Below, in pieces: positions 30,672 to 40,001 of a stretch of 64,000 nt of DNA. The translations under genes were made by a program, and so were the position numbers. The stretch lies in IMG/VR virus record IMGVR_UViG_3300028197_000003, positions 62,001-126,000 of that record; one strand, given 5' to 3'. The notes under the pieces are model-generated. The model had not been told where the DNA came from. It saw nothing but the letters and a program-made list of their open reading frames with translations, and searched no databases. Source of the DNA: a virus. Every line of letters begins with the position of its first letter. The first letter of the stretch is position 1.

Positions 30672-32354
30672 ATGAGTAACCCTTGGGCACAGACGTATAA
30701 TGAATTGCGTCGTCCTTATCTTGAAGAGAAGAAGGCAAAGAAAGATCATGATGGTGACGGCAAAGTAGAAAGCGGTTCAAAAGAACACGCTGGTGCTGTT
30801 CACAATGCTATCCAACGTGCCAAGGGTGGTAAAGCGGATGGTCAGGACACTCGTAAAGAAGCATTCAGCATGGCTGCTGACCCTGAGAAACGGGCACTAC
30901 CTCGTCCTACTAGTAAGGCAGAGAATAAAAAAAGTATGAGCATGAGGTCTCGTGCTGTAAAGGCAGTGGGTACTCAGCGTCGCCAAGATAAGGAAGTTGG
31001 TATTTCTGGGAAGAAAAACCCAAGAGCACACGCTAAAGAAAGTGTCTGGGCTGGTAATTATCAAGGTCCTCTTTATGCTTCTTGGACTGCCGTCGAAGAA
31101 GGCAAGAAACAAATGCCTATGGTAAAGATGTACCGTAAGGCAGGTAATCTTGGACGTGATGGAAGTCCAGAGGCAATGGAACGTTCCAAGAAAATCACTG
31201 GTGTGATGAACGCTAACGCTGAAAGGCGTGCTGCTCATCGTGCAAAGGATGATGCTGCCAAGGATGCCAAGGCATCAAAGAAGATGAAAAAAGAAGAGGT
31301 TGAAGTAGAAGGTTACGTTCCTATGGATTCTGCAAAGAAGGAAAAGATTGGTCGTCAGTCTAATAAAGCTTATGCTAAGGAAGTTGTTGCTGCTCGTCAT
31401 GGTAAAGAAAAGGAGGCCAATAAGCAGATGCAACGTCGGATTGCAATGCAGGATCCTGCAGGACGTAAAGCATCACTAAAGAAAGAAGAAACTGCTATTG
31501 AAGAAGGCAGCATGTCAACAGCACGTAAAAACGTTGGTGCTTCTACTTGCTGGAAGGGTTACAAGGCAAAGGGAACCAAGAGCAAGGGTGGTCGTACTGT
31601 CCCCAATTGTGTCAAGGAACGTTCTGACTGGCGTGAAGAAATGGGGGATGACGGTTTTTTTTCCGAAGCCGCTAAGCGTCAAAATGATTTAGACATCAAG
31701 ACGAGCGGCGTCAAAAACAAAATTGAGATCAACCCTGAGATCAAAACTGAAGGTGTCGATAAGCGAAGAGCACCAGCAGAACTAGTTGCACGAATGAGTG
31801 CAAAAAGAGAAGGTGAGATGGCGCATGATGGTCCTAACAAACCAGCATCTGATGCTAAAGCACGGATCATGGCGAAGACTAAAAAAAAACGTGAGCAGGC
31901 AAAAGAAAACATCATGAAGGGTCCTCTTCTTCCTGGCGAAGGACGTAAGGTATTCCCTAAGGGTGCTGCACCTAAAGCGACTGGTGCAAAACTGCCTCTT
32001 CAAACGGCATCATATAATCCTATGCTTGACTCTGTAGAAGCACAAGCACTCCAGATGTTTGAGCGTACTCGTTACGCTAAAGAGAAAGGTACAGATTCTC
32101 AGACTGGTAAAGAGTCTAAGAGTGGTGGAACTATCAAACCTGGATCTGCTATGTCCAAGGTTCGTAAGAGTCTTGCTGGTCAAGGTCTAATGTCCTCTCG
32201 TGGCAAAGCGATCCAACCGCAAGGTAAAAAGAAGGATAAAGGTGCTAAAGGTTATCAAGGACAAACACCTGTAGATAAGATCAAGGGAAACCTTGCACGT
32301 AAGAGAGCACCAAAACCTAACCCATATAAACCACGTGCTGGGGAGTCTGATTGA
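30672..32354 (+). CDS. Lysine-rich protein with EF-hand-like loop (560 aa)
   Basis: The protein is strongly basic and low in complexity (Lys, Ala, Gly). Residues about 24-36 read KDHDGDGKVESGS, with DxDxDG spacing like a calcium-binding EF-hand or dockerin loop. Near 280-310 a GASTCWKGYKAKGTKSKGG and VPNC segment recurs widely in marine phage proteins. Short acidic EExxxEE islands separate basic modules. The composition and late promoter suggest a DNA-associated or head-internal protein, but there is no direct evidence. Contrast with the acidic average of cyanophage proteins is notable. Confidence 0.65.
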   Translation: MSNPWAQTYNELRRPYLEEKKAKKDHDGDGKVESGSKEHAGAVHNAIQRAKGGKADGQDTRKEAFSMAADPEKRALPRPTSKAENKKSMSMRSRAVKAVGTQRRQDKEVGISGKKNPRAHAKESVWAGNYQGPLYASWTAVEEGKKQMPMVKMYRKAGNLGRDGSPEAMERSKKITGVMNANAERRAAHRAKDDAAKDAKASKKMKKEEVEVEGYVPMDSAKKEKIGRQSNKAYAKEVVAARHGKEKEANKQMQRRIAMQDPAGRKASLKKEETAIEEGSMSTARKNVGASTCWKGYKAKGTKSKGGRTVPNCVKERSDWREEMGDDGFFSEAAKRQNDLDIKTSGVKNKIEINPEIKTEGVDKRRAPAELVARMSAKREGEMAHDGPNKPASDAKARIMAKTKKKREQAKENIMKGPLLPGEGRKVFPKGAAPKATGAKLPLQTASYNPMLDSVEAQALQMFERTRYAKEKGTDSQTGKESKSGGTIKPGSAMSKVRKSLAGQGLMSSRGKAIQPQGKKKDKGAKGYQGQTPVDKIKGNLARKRAPKPNPYKPRAGESD

Positions 32355-33316
32355 TGAAAAGTTTTAGAGATTTCTTTGAAGATGTAGAACTTACTGACGC
32401 ATATGGTGAGACTTTTGCTGTCATTCATGACGTAGTAAAAGTTGAACCATTGAAACGTGCTAGATTCCCGAACGCCCCATTCCGTGAGGACGATGTAAAT
32501 GAGGTAGAGGAAGGTGCTGCCATGACCCAACAGGGTAGGGCAGAACATATGGCACAGCGGATGTTGAACCAGGCAAAGGGTGCTGCTGTCAGATATGATG
32601 CTGCTAAACAAGCAGCAAAGACTGTGAAAACCACAAGTGGTAGTACGAAAACCCGTGTAATGGAGAAATTCAAAACTCAATATGGTAAGAAAGATAAGAT
32701 GGCTCAGTCTTCTGAAAGGAAGACTTTGGGTCGTCGTTCTTCTACTAAAGATGGGTCTAAGCCAACTGGTTACGAATCTCCAAAAGAATTTCGTGACAAG
32801 TCTATGCCTCTCCGTAAATTCCGTGACCGGTTTCAAAAAGAAGGTGTTATTACTGGTGCATTAGCAGGTGCTGCATTGGTTGGCGGTGTTGCTTCTATGA
32901 TGAATAATGCAAAGAAAGCTACAAGTAAAGATAATCATAGTGATAAATCAGTTGGTAAACCAACTCTTCAGGGTGTAGCATCTGGGATTAGAAATAGAAA
33001 TGCTGCTTTGAAAAAGGCAATGAACAATTCTTTTGATCCCATTTCGTCTGGTGTTTCTATTTTTCTTGAAGGAAGTGCCTGGACAAAAAAGTCCGGGAAG
33101 AATCAGGAAGGTGGTCTCAATGAAAAAGGACGCAAGTCTTATGAGAAAGCAAATCCTGGTTCTGACCTAAAAGCACCCACGAAAACTAAGGGAAATCCTC
33201 GTCGTTCTTCGTTCTGTGCACGCATGAAGGGAATGAAAAGCAAGTTGACTTCTAAGAAAACTGCATCTGATCCAGATAGCAGAATCAATAAGTCACTTCG
33301 TAAGTGGGATTGCTGA
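32354..33316 (+). CDS. Basic protein with DUF6321-like C-terminus
   Basis: The start is ATG 32354 in a TGATG overlap. The 320-residue protein begins MKSFRDFFEDVELTDAYGE, is Ala/Lys-rich in the middle with a short hydrophobic Gly/Ala segment (GALAGAALVGGVASMM, about 176-191). It ends in a module starting GSAWTKKSGKNQEGGLNEKG and including NPRRSSFCARMKGM and SRINKSLRKWDC, which I recognise as the DUF6321-type domain of marine phages, usually at a C-terminus. Cys residues in the module may bind metal. Function unknown. Confidence 0.72.
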   Translation: MKSFRDFFEDVELTDAYGETFAVIHDVVKVEPLKRARFPNAPFREDDVNEVEEGAAMTQQGRAEHMAQRMLNQAKGAAVRYDAAKQAAKTVKTTSGSTKTRVMEKFKTQYGKKDKMAQSSERKTLGRRSSTKDGSKPTGYESPKEFRDKSMPLRKFRDRFQKEGVITGALAGAALVGGVASMMNNAKKATSKDNHSDKSVGKPTLQGVASGIRNRNAALKKAMNNSFDPISSGVSIFLEGSAWTKKSGKNQEGGLNEKGRKSYEKANPGSDLKAPTKTKGNPRRSSFCARMKGMKSKLTSKKTASDPDSRINKSLRKWDC

Positions 33317-33345
33317 ATATATAGTGTGATGTTGCAATGTAACTG

Positions 33346-33546
33346 ATGGCTTTTTTACTTCCACTCGCATCCAAAATTCTGATGGATGCTGTCGCCAAGA
33401 TTCCCGAGAATGAGGAACTGGGCGAACTTATGATCAACGTTTGCGTCACCATTCTTCGCAAGGCGGTTTCAATGACTAAAACTGAGATGGATGACATCCT
33501 CCTCGAACAAGTTGTTGCTGCTATCAAAGTAAAGGACGACGCCTAA
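33346..33546 (+). CDS. Small helical protein (66 aa)
   Basis: A two-helix hydrophobic/amphipathic protein: LLPLASKILMDAVAKIPENE followed by VCVTILRKAVSMTKTEMDDI. The first helix could associate with membranes but is short. It lies before a late-type box. No family recognised. Confidence 0.6.
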   Translation: MAFLLPLASKILMDAVAKIPENEELGELMINVCVTILRKAVSMTKTEMDDILLEQVVAAIKVKDDA

Positions 33547-33547
33547 C

Positions 33548-33554
33548 CTAAATA
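33548..33554 (+). promoter_or_regulatory. Late-type promoter box CTAAATA
   Basis: CTAAATA lies two bases after the preceding stop and 28 bases before the Ig-like virion protein. No clear hairpin follows it, unlike at most other boxes here. Confidence 0.5.
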
Positions 33555-33581
33555 TCTAAACGACTAACCTACGAGAAACAC

Positions 33582-34148
33582 ATGGCACTTTGGGGAGCAT
33601 CTGACGCAGACGAATCTAAACCCAAGAATCTGACTGCTGCCGAAAAGAAAGAAGTTTATGCTGCCGAAGCAGGTTGGGTCCTCCGTGGCGGGTCTACTCT
33701 CACCGGTTGTGACAATACCAATGCTACACCTGAAGTGCTGGTCGCTATTAGCGGTCTAGCAGTTTCTATTGGTGCTGCTGATATTACTGACATCAGACTG
33801 ATTACTTCATCCTTCAGCAAAGCTGCTGGTGGTACATTGTCTGTTCGCGTTTCGTTCAACGAAGAAGTGGATGTTACTGGCACCCCTCAACTCGAAGTTG
33901 TCAACGATACCAATAGCAACCACACCCTTTCCTATCTCTCAGGTACGGGCACCTATCGTCTCCTGTTTACGCTCGCCATTGCTGCTAACAATGCCGCAAC
34001 TGATGCAGATGACGTTCTGTCCATCGGTGCTAATGCTGTTTCCTTGAATGGTGGCACGATCAAGGACAAAGGTACGAGCACTGTCTCTACTATCACAAAC
34101 TCCGGCGCAATTGGTACTGCAGCAGGATCAATTACTGTAGTTGCATAA
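33582..34148 (+). CDS. Ig-like virion decoration protein candidate
   Basis: The 188-residue protein begins MALWGASDADESKPKNLTAA, an opening typical of cyanomyovirus structural proteins, followed by KKEVYAAEAGWVLRGG. Residues about 80-188 are beta-rich with LSVRVSFNEEVDVTGTPQLE and YRLLFTLAIA, a pattern common to bacterial Ig-like (Big/cadherin-type) repeats. There is no signal peptide. I infer a virion surface or decoration protein. One Cys near 44 only. Confidence 0.75.
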   Translation: MALWGASDADESKPKNLTAAEKKEVYAAEAGWVLRGGSTLTGCDNTNATPEVLVAISGLAVSIGAADITDIRLITSSFSKAAGGTLSVRVSFNEEVDVTGTPQLEVVNDTNSNHTLSYLSGTGTYRLLFTLAIAANNAATDADDVLSIGANAVSLNGGTIKDKGTSTVSTITNSGAIGTAAGSITVVA

Positions 34149-34155
34149 TTTCTAA

Positions 34156-34536
34156 ATGCGATTTGATGAACTAAATGATGACAATTATTTGCTCTTCGCT
34201 ATAAAATATTACGAAAATCCTCTTGCGGCAACAATGGAGGATTTTCAAAATGATATGAGGCGGTTCAAATATATCAAAAGATTATTCAAAAAATATATGA
34301 TTCAAGGAGGTGAACTAAAGTATCATCTAATTCTAAATCATCTTATTATTTGTTTCAATATCTTTGATGAAGGCGCTGTTCCTTTATTATTCTATAAGAT
34401 AGATCGAGAGTATTGGTCAATGCTCAAAACATTTCTTATATTCTTGAATAGGATTCCAGAATACCCAAAATCTGGACTAGATGATCTACAAATTGATAAT
34501 GAAGTATACTCTATACTAAATTCAATTGATGGATGA
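34156..34536 (+). CDS. Conserved T4-like marine phage protein (126 aa)
   Basis: The helical protein begins RFDELNDDNYLLFAIKYYEN and has ELKYHLILNHLIICFNIFDE and LKTFLIFLNRIPE. This aromatic-rich helical pattern is shared by small proteins of many T4-like marine and enteric phages, always of unknown function. It overlaps the next gene by eight bases. No catalytic motif. Confidence 0.7.
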   Translation: MRFDELNDDNYLLFAIKYYENPLAATMEDFQNDMRRFKYIKRLFKKYMIQGGELKYHLILNHLIICFNIFDEGAVPLLFYKIDREYWSMLKTFLIFLNRIPEYPKSGLDDLQIDNEVYSILNSIDG

Positions 34537-34711
34537 CGCCAAGTTTCAAAGAATTCTAAATATTCTCAGAGAAGATGTACCCACGAATAGTATTTCGGGG
34601 GGAAAAATTGCAGGTTCTCAAGAAGCTGGTGACGATCCTCCGGTACGGAGGAAAAAAAAGAAATACGCTTACTTAGGACCACGTTCACGTAAAACTTGGA
34701 TGCCAAAGTGA
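34529..34711 (+). CDS. Small basic protein ending YLGPRSRKTWMPK (60 aa)
   Basis: The start is ATG 34529, overlapping the previous gene. The N-terminus is a short helix (DDAKFQRILNILRED), followed by a Gly/Ser linker and a very basic stretch RRKKKKYAYLGPRSRKTW. The basic end could bind nucleic acid or a capsid partner. It is probably conserved in cyanomyoviruses at this site. Unknown function. Confidence 0.6.
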   Translation: MDDAKFQRILNILREDVPTNSISGGKIAGSQEAGDDPPVRRKKKKYAYLGPRSRKTWMPK

Positions 34712-35088
34712 ATTCTGATCAAGTCAATAGCGCCATTCTAGAACGGTTAGAAAAAATCGTTATGTCTTTGCAGGATAATTCTGTAAAGATGGGCCAGTTA
34801 CTTGCTGTTCATAATGAAAAACTTTCAAAACAGGATGAGATTGATTCTGTTTTGTTCTATAAGATTGACGAGCTCCGTTCAATGACGATGGAGGAGACTA
34901 CTAAGATCAAAAATGGATGTGAACGTGACATTCGTCTGGTTGATCTGCGTCTTCGGTCAATTGAGAAGAAAATGTGGAGCATTGCTGGTGCTCTTACGAT
35001 CATTAGCATATGCGTTTCTCCTATTGGAGTAAGAATGTTTTCTCTATTGACACCTCAGTCCACTAGTGCTATGGTGACAGCGAAGTAA
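34708..35088 (+). CDS. Coiled-coil membrane protein (126 aa)
   Basis: The start chosen is GTG 34708, in a GTGA overlap with the previous stop; TTG 34696 is an alternative. A long coiled coil (residues about 5-75, LERLEKIVMSLQDNSVKMGQ onwards) is followed by a single transmembrane helix (about 90-112, SIAGALTIISICVSPIGVRM). The topology recalls holin- or spanin-accessory proteins and phage DUF1640-like proteins. Function unknown. Confidence 0.6.
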   Translation: MNSDQVNSAILERLEKIVMSLQDNSVKMGQLLAVHNEKLSKQDEIDSVLFYKIDELRSMTMEETTKIKNGCERDIRLVDLRLRSIEKKMWSIAGALTIISICVSPIGVRMFSLLTPQSTSAMVTAK

Positions 35089-35099
35089 GACACGGTAAC

Positions 35100-36071
35100 G
35101 TGCTCCACATTGATGCCAAATACATTGGCTTGGTATCAGCTCGTCTCGACAAGTTCAAACGTGTAAAGGATCATCTATACACGTTTCGGTGTCCTTATTG
35201 TGGGGACTCCAAGAAGAACAAGAATAAGACACGAGGATACTTATACCAAGTAAAGACTGACTACAACTTCAAGTGCCATAACTGTGGTGAGTCAAGGTCT
35301 TTTACATATTTCCTGAAAGACAGGGACCGTCAACTGTACGATCAGTACATTCTTGAGCGATATAAAGAAGGGATCACTGGTATTGGATCAGTTGCTCCTA
35401 ACTTTGTGTATACAGGTAAAAAACCAGTCTTCAAAACGAAGATGGACTTACCTAGAGCAACTGAAAATGTAGATTCTGCAAGGTATTTGACCAAACGTGG
35501 TCTAGATCCAAAGGATTATTTCTACGCTGAGAAGTTTCAGAGGTTCTGCAACACATACAAACCTACGTATGACAACATCACACGTGATCATGCACGTATT
35601 GTCATACCAATGTACAGTAAGAGTAAAAAACTAATCGGGTTTCAGGGGAGGGCGTTGGACAATTATGTGCAACCTAAATATCTCACCATGATGCTTGATG
35701 AGGAACATCCAAAGATCTACGGGTTAGATAAAATTGACAAAGAAGAGACCGTTTACGTCGCAGAAGGACCATTCGACTCCACTTTCCTTGGGAACTCTAT
35801 CGCTATGTGTGGTAGCGATGTTGACCTTGGCACTATGGATTATAAGTTCGTGTTCGTCTATGACAACGAACCCCGTTCCAGGGAGATCGTCTCTAAAATT
35901 GCTAAGACCATCGCAAAGTCATATCCGGTAGTTATTTTTCCATCATCAGTTCATGAAAAGGACTTGAATGACATGCATCTTGCTGGACATGATGTCCAAA
36001 ATCTGATAGAATCTAATACCTACAAGGGATTAGAGGCGACATTGAAACTTCAAACGTGGAAACGGGTATGA
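35100..36071 (+). CDS. 61: DNA primase gp61
   Basis: The start is GTG 35100. The 323-residue protein has an N-terminal zinc-binding module with CPYCGDSKK (about 31-39) and CHNCGES (about 59-65), then a TOPRIM core with VAEGPFDSTF (about 221) and VFVYDNEPRS (about 254). It makes RNA primers with gp41 helicase. Its distance from gp41 (about 8 kb) is normal in cyanophages. It ends in an ATGA overlap with nrdA. Confidence 0.95.
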   Translation: MLHIDAKYIGLVSARLDKFKRVKDHLYTFRCPYCGDSKKNKNKTRGYLYQVKTDYNFKCHNCGESRSFTYFLKDRDRQLYDQYILERYKEGITGIGSVAPNFVYTGKKPVFKTKMDLPRATENVDSARYLTKRGLDPKDYFYAEKFQRFCNTYKPTYDNITRDHARIVIPMYSKSKKLIGFQGRALDNYVQPKYLTMMLDEEHPKIYGLDKIDKEETVYVAEGPFDSTFLGNSIAMCGSDVDLGTMDYKFVFVYDNEPRSREIVSKIAKTIAKSYPVVIFPSSVHEKDLNDMHLAGHDVQNLIESNTYKGLEATLKLQTWKRV

Positions 36072-38362
36072 GCAACGGCACCAAGGTAGTAAAGCGTAAC
36101 GGTTCTATTGAACCTCTAGACCTTGATAAGATGCATTTGATGGTAGAGAAGGCATGCGAGGGACTCGCTGGCGTATCTGCCTCACAGGTTGAAATCCAAT
36201 CAGGTATCCAGTTCTTTGATGGTATCAGCACTGCTGAAATCCAAGAGATTTTGATCAAATCTGCTTCAGATCTTATTTCTCTGGAAGTTCCTAACTATCA
36301 GTTTGTTGCTGCTCGTCTGCTTCTGTTTTCAATCCGTAAACAACTTTACGGTTTGATTGACGACATGCCTCCTATGCATGAACATATTTCTAAGTGTATT
36401 GGACTAAGTGTTTATGATACAAGCATCATAGATAAGTATAGTGACAAAGATATTGCCACACTTGATACTTATATTGATCATGACCGTGACTATCTGTTTA
36501 CTTTTGCCGGTCTCCGTCAAGTAGTTGATAAGTATCTGGTCCAAGATCGTAGTAACGGAGAAGTCTTTGAGACTCCTCAGCAAATGTACATGATGATTTC
36601 GGCAACTTTGTTTGCTAATTATCCACAAGAAACTCGTCTGTCATATGTCAAAAGATACTACGACGCAATCAGCAGACACAAGATCAACATCCCAACGCCC
36701 ATCATGGCAGGTGTCAGAACACCCCTGCGACAATTTGCTTCTTGCGTTCTTGTTGATGTTGCTGACACCCTCGACAGTATCTTTAGCTCTGATATGGCTG
36801 TTGGCAAATACGTTGCACAACGGGCGGGTATCGGCATCAACGCAGGTGCAATCCGTGGCATCAACGCTAAAATCAGAGGCGGAGAGGTTCAACACACAGG
36901 TGTTATCCCCTTCCTCAAAAAGTTTGAATCAACTGTTCGATGCTGTACACAAAACGGTGTACGAGGTGGGTCAGCAACTGTCCACTTTCCAATCTGGCAT
37001 CAAGAGATAGAGGACATCATTGTTCTCAAGAACAACAAAGGCACAGAAGACAATCGGGTACGTAAACTTGACTACTCAATTCAATTCAGCAAAATTTTCT
37101 ACGAGCGTTTCATCCAGAATGGAGAAATTAGCTTATTCTCACCGCATGATGTACCAGGTCTGTATGATTCCTTTGGTACTGATAGGTTCGATGATTTATA
37201 TGTGGAGTTTGAACGAGATGAGTCTGTTCCAAGAAAGACTATCGGAGCACAAGATCTAATCCTTACAATCCTGAAGGAGAGGGCAGAGACTGGTCGTATT
37301 TACATCATGAATATCGACCATTGTAATACTCATTCTTCGTTTACTGATAGGGTATCGATGAGCAACCTGTGTCAAGAGATTACTCTCCCCACAGACCCTA
37401 TTGAGCACATCGATGGAGCGGGTGAAATTGCTCTTTGTATCCTGTCTGCTATCAACGTGGGTACGGTGCGATCTGACACTGAACTGGAAGACTATTGTGA
37501 GTTGACTGTTCGTGCTTTAGATGAATTGATTGAGTATCAAGAGTATCCTGTCAAAGCAGCAGAAATTAGCACAAAAGCACGTCGCTCACTGGGAATTGGG
37601 TTCATTGGTCTGGCACACTATCTTGCCAGACTTGGATACAGTTATGATAGTCAAGAGGCATGGGAAGCAGTCCATCAACTGACGGAATCATTCCAGTATT
37701 ATCTCCTCAAAGCGTCTAATAAATTGGCAGAAGAGAAAGGTGCATGTGAATACTTCTCTCGGACTAAATATTCTCACGGTCAACTACCAATAGATCATTA
37801 CAAGCGTGATGTTGACGAGATTACAACTGCTGAATTGCAACATGATTGGGATAGTCTTAGGGTATCTATCTCGAAGTATGGATTACGGCACTCAACACTG
37901 TCCGCACAAATGCCTTCGGAGAGCAGTTCCGTTGTGTCAAATGCCACCAACGGAATTGAGCCCCCGCGTGATTGTTTGTCCATCAAGAAAAGTAAAAAGG
38001 GGCCTCTCAAGCAGGTTGTTCCCCAGTATCAACGCTTGAAGAATCAGTACACTCTTCTCTGGGAAATGAAAGGTAACCGAGGTTACATCAATGTGGTTTC
38101 TGTTATGCAGAAATTCTTTGATCAGGCAATCTCTGGTAACTGGTCTTATAATCCCAGTGACTATGACAACAACGAAGTACCGGTGTCTGTCATGGCAAAT
38201 GATCTTCTAACCACATACAAGTATGGTTGGAAAACTTCTTATTATCAAAATACAAATGACCTCAAGTCGGACGAGATGGAAGAACCGGCAGTAGATCTTG
38301 CAAGTTTAGTTGCTGCGATCCAAACTGAAGACGAAGAAACCTGTGAATCCTGTGCAATTTAG
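36068..38362 (+). CDS. nrdA: Ribonucleotide reductase alpha subunit NrdA (class Ia)
   Basis: The start is ATG 36068 (ATGA overlap); the protein has 764 residues. It has an N-terminal ATP-cone KVVKRNGSIEPLDLDKMHLM, active-site strand RTPLRQFASCVLVDV (Cys near 221), NLCQEITLP with its Cys near 435, the SLGIGFIGLAHYLA segment, and the C-terminal redox pair CESC four residues from the end. It reduces ribonucleotides to deoxy forms for phage DNA. Paired directly with nrdB. Confidence 0.98.
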   Translation: MSNGTKVVKRNGSIEPLDLDKMHLMVEKACEGLAGVSASQVEIQSGIQFFDGISTAEIQEILIKSASDLISLEVPNYQFVAARLLLFSIRKQLYGLIDDMPPMHEHISKCIGLSVYDTSIIDKYSDKDIATLDTYIDHDRDYLFTFAGLRQVVDKYLVQDRSNGEVFETPQQMYMMISATLFANYPQETRLSYVKRYYDAISRHKINIPTPIMAGVRTPLRQFASCVLVDVADTLDSIFSSDMAVGKYVAQRAGIGINAGAIRGINAKIRGGEVQHTGVIPFLKKFESTVRCCTQNGVRGGSATVHFPIWHQEIEDIIVLKNNKGTEDNRVRKLDYSIQFSKIFYERFIQNGEISLFSPHDVPGLYDSFGTDRFDDLYVEFERDESVPRKTIGAQDLILTILKERAETGRIYIMNIDHCNTHSSFTDRVSMSNLCQEITLPTDPIEHIDGAGEIALCILSAINVGTVRSDTELEDYCELTVRALDELIEYQEYPVKAAEISTKARRSLGIGFIGLAHYLARLGYSYDSQEAWEAVHQLTESFQYYLLKASNKLAEEKGACEYFSRTKYSHGQLPIDHYKRDVDEITTAELQHDWDSLRVSISKYGLRHSTLSAQMPSESSSVVSNATNGIEPPRDCLSIKKSKKGPLKQVVPQYQRLKNQYTLLWEMKGNRGYINVVSVMQKFFDQAISGNWSYNPSDYDNNEVPVSVMANDLLTTYKYGWKTSYYQNTNDLKSDEMEEPAVDLASLVAAIQTEDEETCESCAI

Positions 38363-38399
38363 AAAAACTTCCGCCGACAAGAGTATGTCTGTCAAAGGC

Positions 38400-39530
38400 A
38401 TGACTGTGTTCAATGATACTTACGTGGACACTAAGACTCAACCAATGTTTTTTGGGGCACCTCTGGGTGTTCAACGATACGACTCATACAAGTATCCAGT
38501 CTTTGAAAAGCTGACCAATCAGATGCTTGGATACTTCTGGCGTCCTGAAGAGGTGTCCCTTCAGAAGGACCGTGGAGACTATAAGACTCTGCGTCCTGAG
38601 CAGAAGCACATCTTCACATCTAACCTGAAGTATCAGATCCTTCTGGACTCTGTGCAGGGTCGTGGTCCTGGTATGGCATTCTCTCCATACTGTGCTCTTC
38701 CTGAGTTGGAAGGTGCTATGAATGTGTGGCAGTTTATGGAGATGATCCACTCACGTTCTTACACTTACATCATCAAGAACATCTACCCAGATCCTGCTGA
38801 GGTCTTTGATACTATTCTGGATGACCAACGTATCCTGGCACGTGCTAAGAGTGTCACTAAAGCGTATGATGACTTCCTAGAAGTAGCAAATGAGTGGGGT
38901 GCTGGTAACATGTGGACAGCAGACTATGCTGATTCACCTACTGCTATCTACACTCGTAAGGAACTGAAGCGTCGTTTGTATCTGGCAATACAAAACGTCA
39001 ATATCCTTGAGGGTATTCGTTTCTATGTGTCTTTTGCTTGTTCATTTGCTTTTGGTGAACTGAAACTGATGGAAGGATCTGCCAAGATTATTTCTTTGAT
39101 TGCACGTGATGAGAACCAGCACACTGTACTGACTCAACAAATTATCAAGGCATGGCAGAAGGGTGATGATCCTGAGATGCTAGACATCATCAAAGAAGAA
39201 GAGCAAACCGTCACTGATATGTTTTCTAATGCAGTGGAAGAAGAGAAGGAGTGGGCACAGTATCTGTTCAAGGATGGCAGCATGATTGGTCTCAACGACA
39301 AACTCCTCGTCAAGTATGTGGAGTGGATCGCTAATAAGCGTATGCGTGCGATTGGTTTGAAACCCCTATACGACGCTCCAATCCATTCTAATCCTCTTCC
39401 TTGGACTGAGCACTGGATCTCTTCTAAGGGTCTTCAGGTCGCCCCACAGGAGACGGAGGTGGAGTCTTATGTCGTGGGGGGTATCAAGCAAGATGTTCAG
39501 AAAGATTCATTCAGTGGATTCCAACTCTAA
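38400..39530 (+). CDS. nrdB: Ribonucleotide reductase beta subunit NrdB
   Basis: The start is taken as ATG 38400 (MTVFNDTYVD, like E. coli/T4 MxTVFN); ATG 38385 is an alternative. The 376-residue protein retains the metal ligands and radical Tyr: LLDSVQGRGP (Asp), EMIHSRSYTYI (Glu, His and radical Tyr), NILEGIRFYVSFACSF (Glu) and IARDENQHT (Glu, His). It carries the tyrosyl radical for NrdA. The C-terminus SFSGFQL is the expected alpha-binding tail. Confidence 0.97.
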   Translation: MTVFNDTYVDTKTQPMFFGAPLGVQRYDSYKYPVFEKLTNQMLGYFWRPEEVSLQKDRGDYKTLRPEQKHIFTSNLKYQILLDSVQGRGPGMAFSPYCALPELEGAMNVWQFMEMIHSRSYTYIIKNIYPDPAEVFDTILDDQRILARAKSVTKAYDDFLEVANEWGAGNMWTADYADSPTAIYTRKELKRRLYLAIQNVNILEGIRFYVSFACSFAFGELKLMEGSAKIISLIARDENQHTVLTQQIIKAWQKGDDPEMLDIIKEEEQTVTDMFSNAVEEEKEWAQYLFKDGSMIGLNDKLLVKYVEWIANKRMRAIGLKPLYDAPIHSNPLPWTEHWISSKGLQVAPQETEVESYVVGGIKQDVQKDSFSGFQL

Positions 39531-39533
39531 CTG

Positions 39534-40001
39534 ATGAAACGGGTGCAACTAACAACTAACTTTTATAAAAGAGTTCAAGGTTATTGGTCCCTAGATCTTG
39601 CTACATGTCATAAAGAAGCATTTGAGATGCTGAATGACATAGACAGTCCACTATTGTTGGAACTATACGCTTACTCTAATGATCATTATGTTGCTAAGAA
39701 TTGGAGTGGTAAAACTCTAGGTGAATGGTGGTGGGATAATCGATCACCTGAGTGGGCATATAAGTTTATGAATGATATGCATAATCTTTACTATGAATTT
39801 AGTAAGAGAACCTTAGTTCAGGATGGAGTGACTTATAGATTGTCTTATGTTGATATGCACCCTGGGAATGTTTTAGTAAACCAGCATGGTGTCCCAAAGG
39901 TTATTGATTATGATTCTATAGGTTGGGTCCGAGAAAAAAATATTACATATTATCAGGCAAAAGCTACATATGCTATATCACACTTCCTAGAATTAGAATG
40001 A
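39534..40001 (+). CDS. Minimal kinase-like (APH/lipopolysaccharide-kinase type) protein
   Basis: The 155-residue protein contains SYVDMHPGNVLVNQHGVPKV (about 103-122) followed by IDYDSIGWV. This matches the catalytic loop (D-x-H-x-x-N) and metal-binding D-x-D of aminoglycoside phosphotransferase and LPS-kinase folds. The N-lobe is very short: the usual glycine loop and Lys strand are not visible. It may phosphorylate a sugar or lipid, or be a relic. It starts three bases after nrdB and overlaps the SGNH gene by four. Confidence 0.65.
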   Translation: MKRVQLTTNFYKRVQGYWSLDLATCHKEAFEMLNDIDSPLLLELYAYSNDHYVAKNWSGKTLGEWWWDNRSPEWAYKFMNDMHNLYYEFSKRTLVQDGVTYRLSYVDMHPGNVLVNQHGVPKVIDYDSIGWVREKNITYYQAKATYAISHFLELE

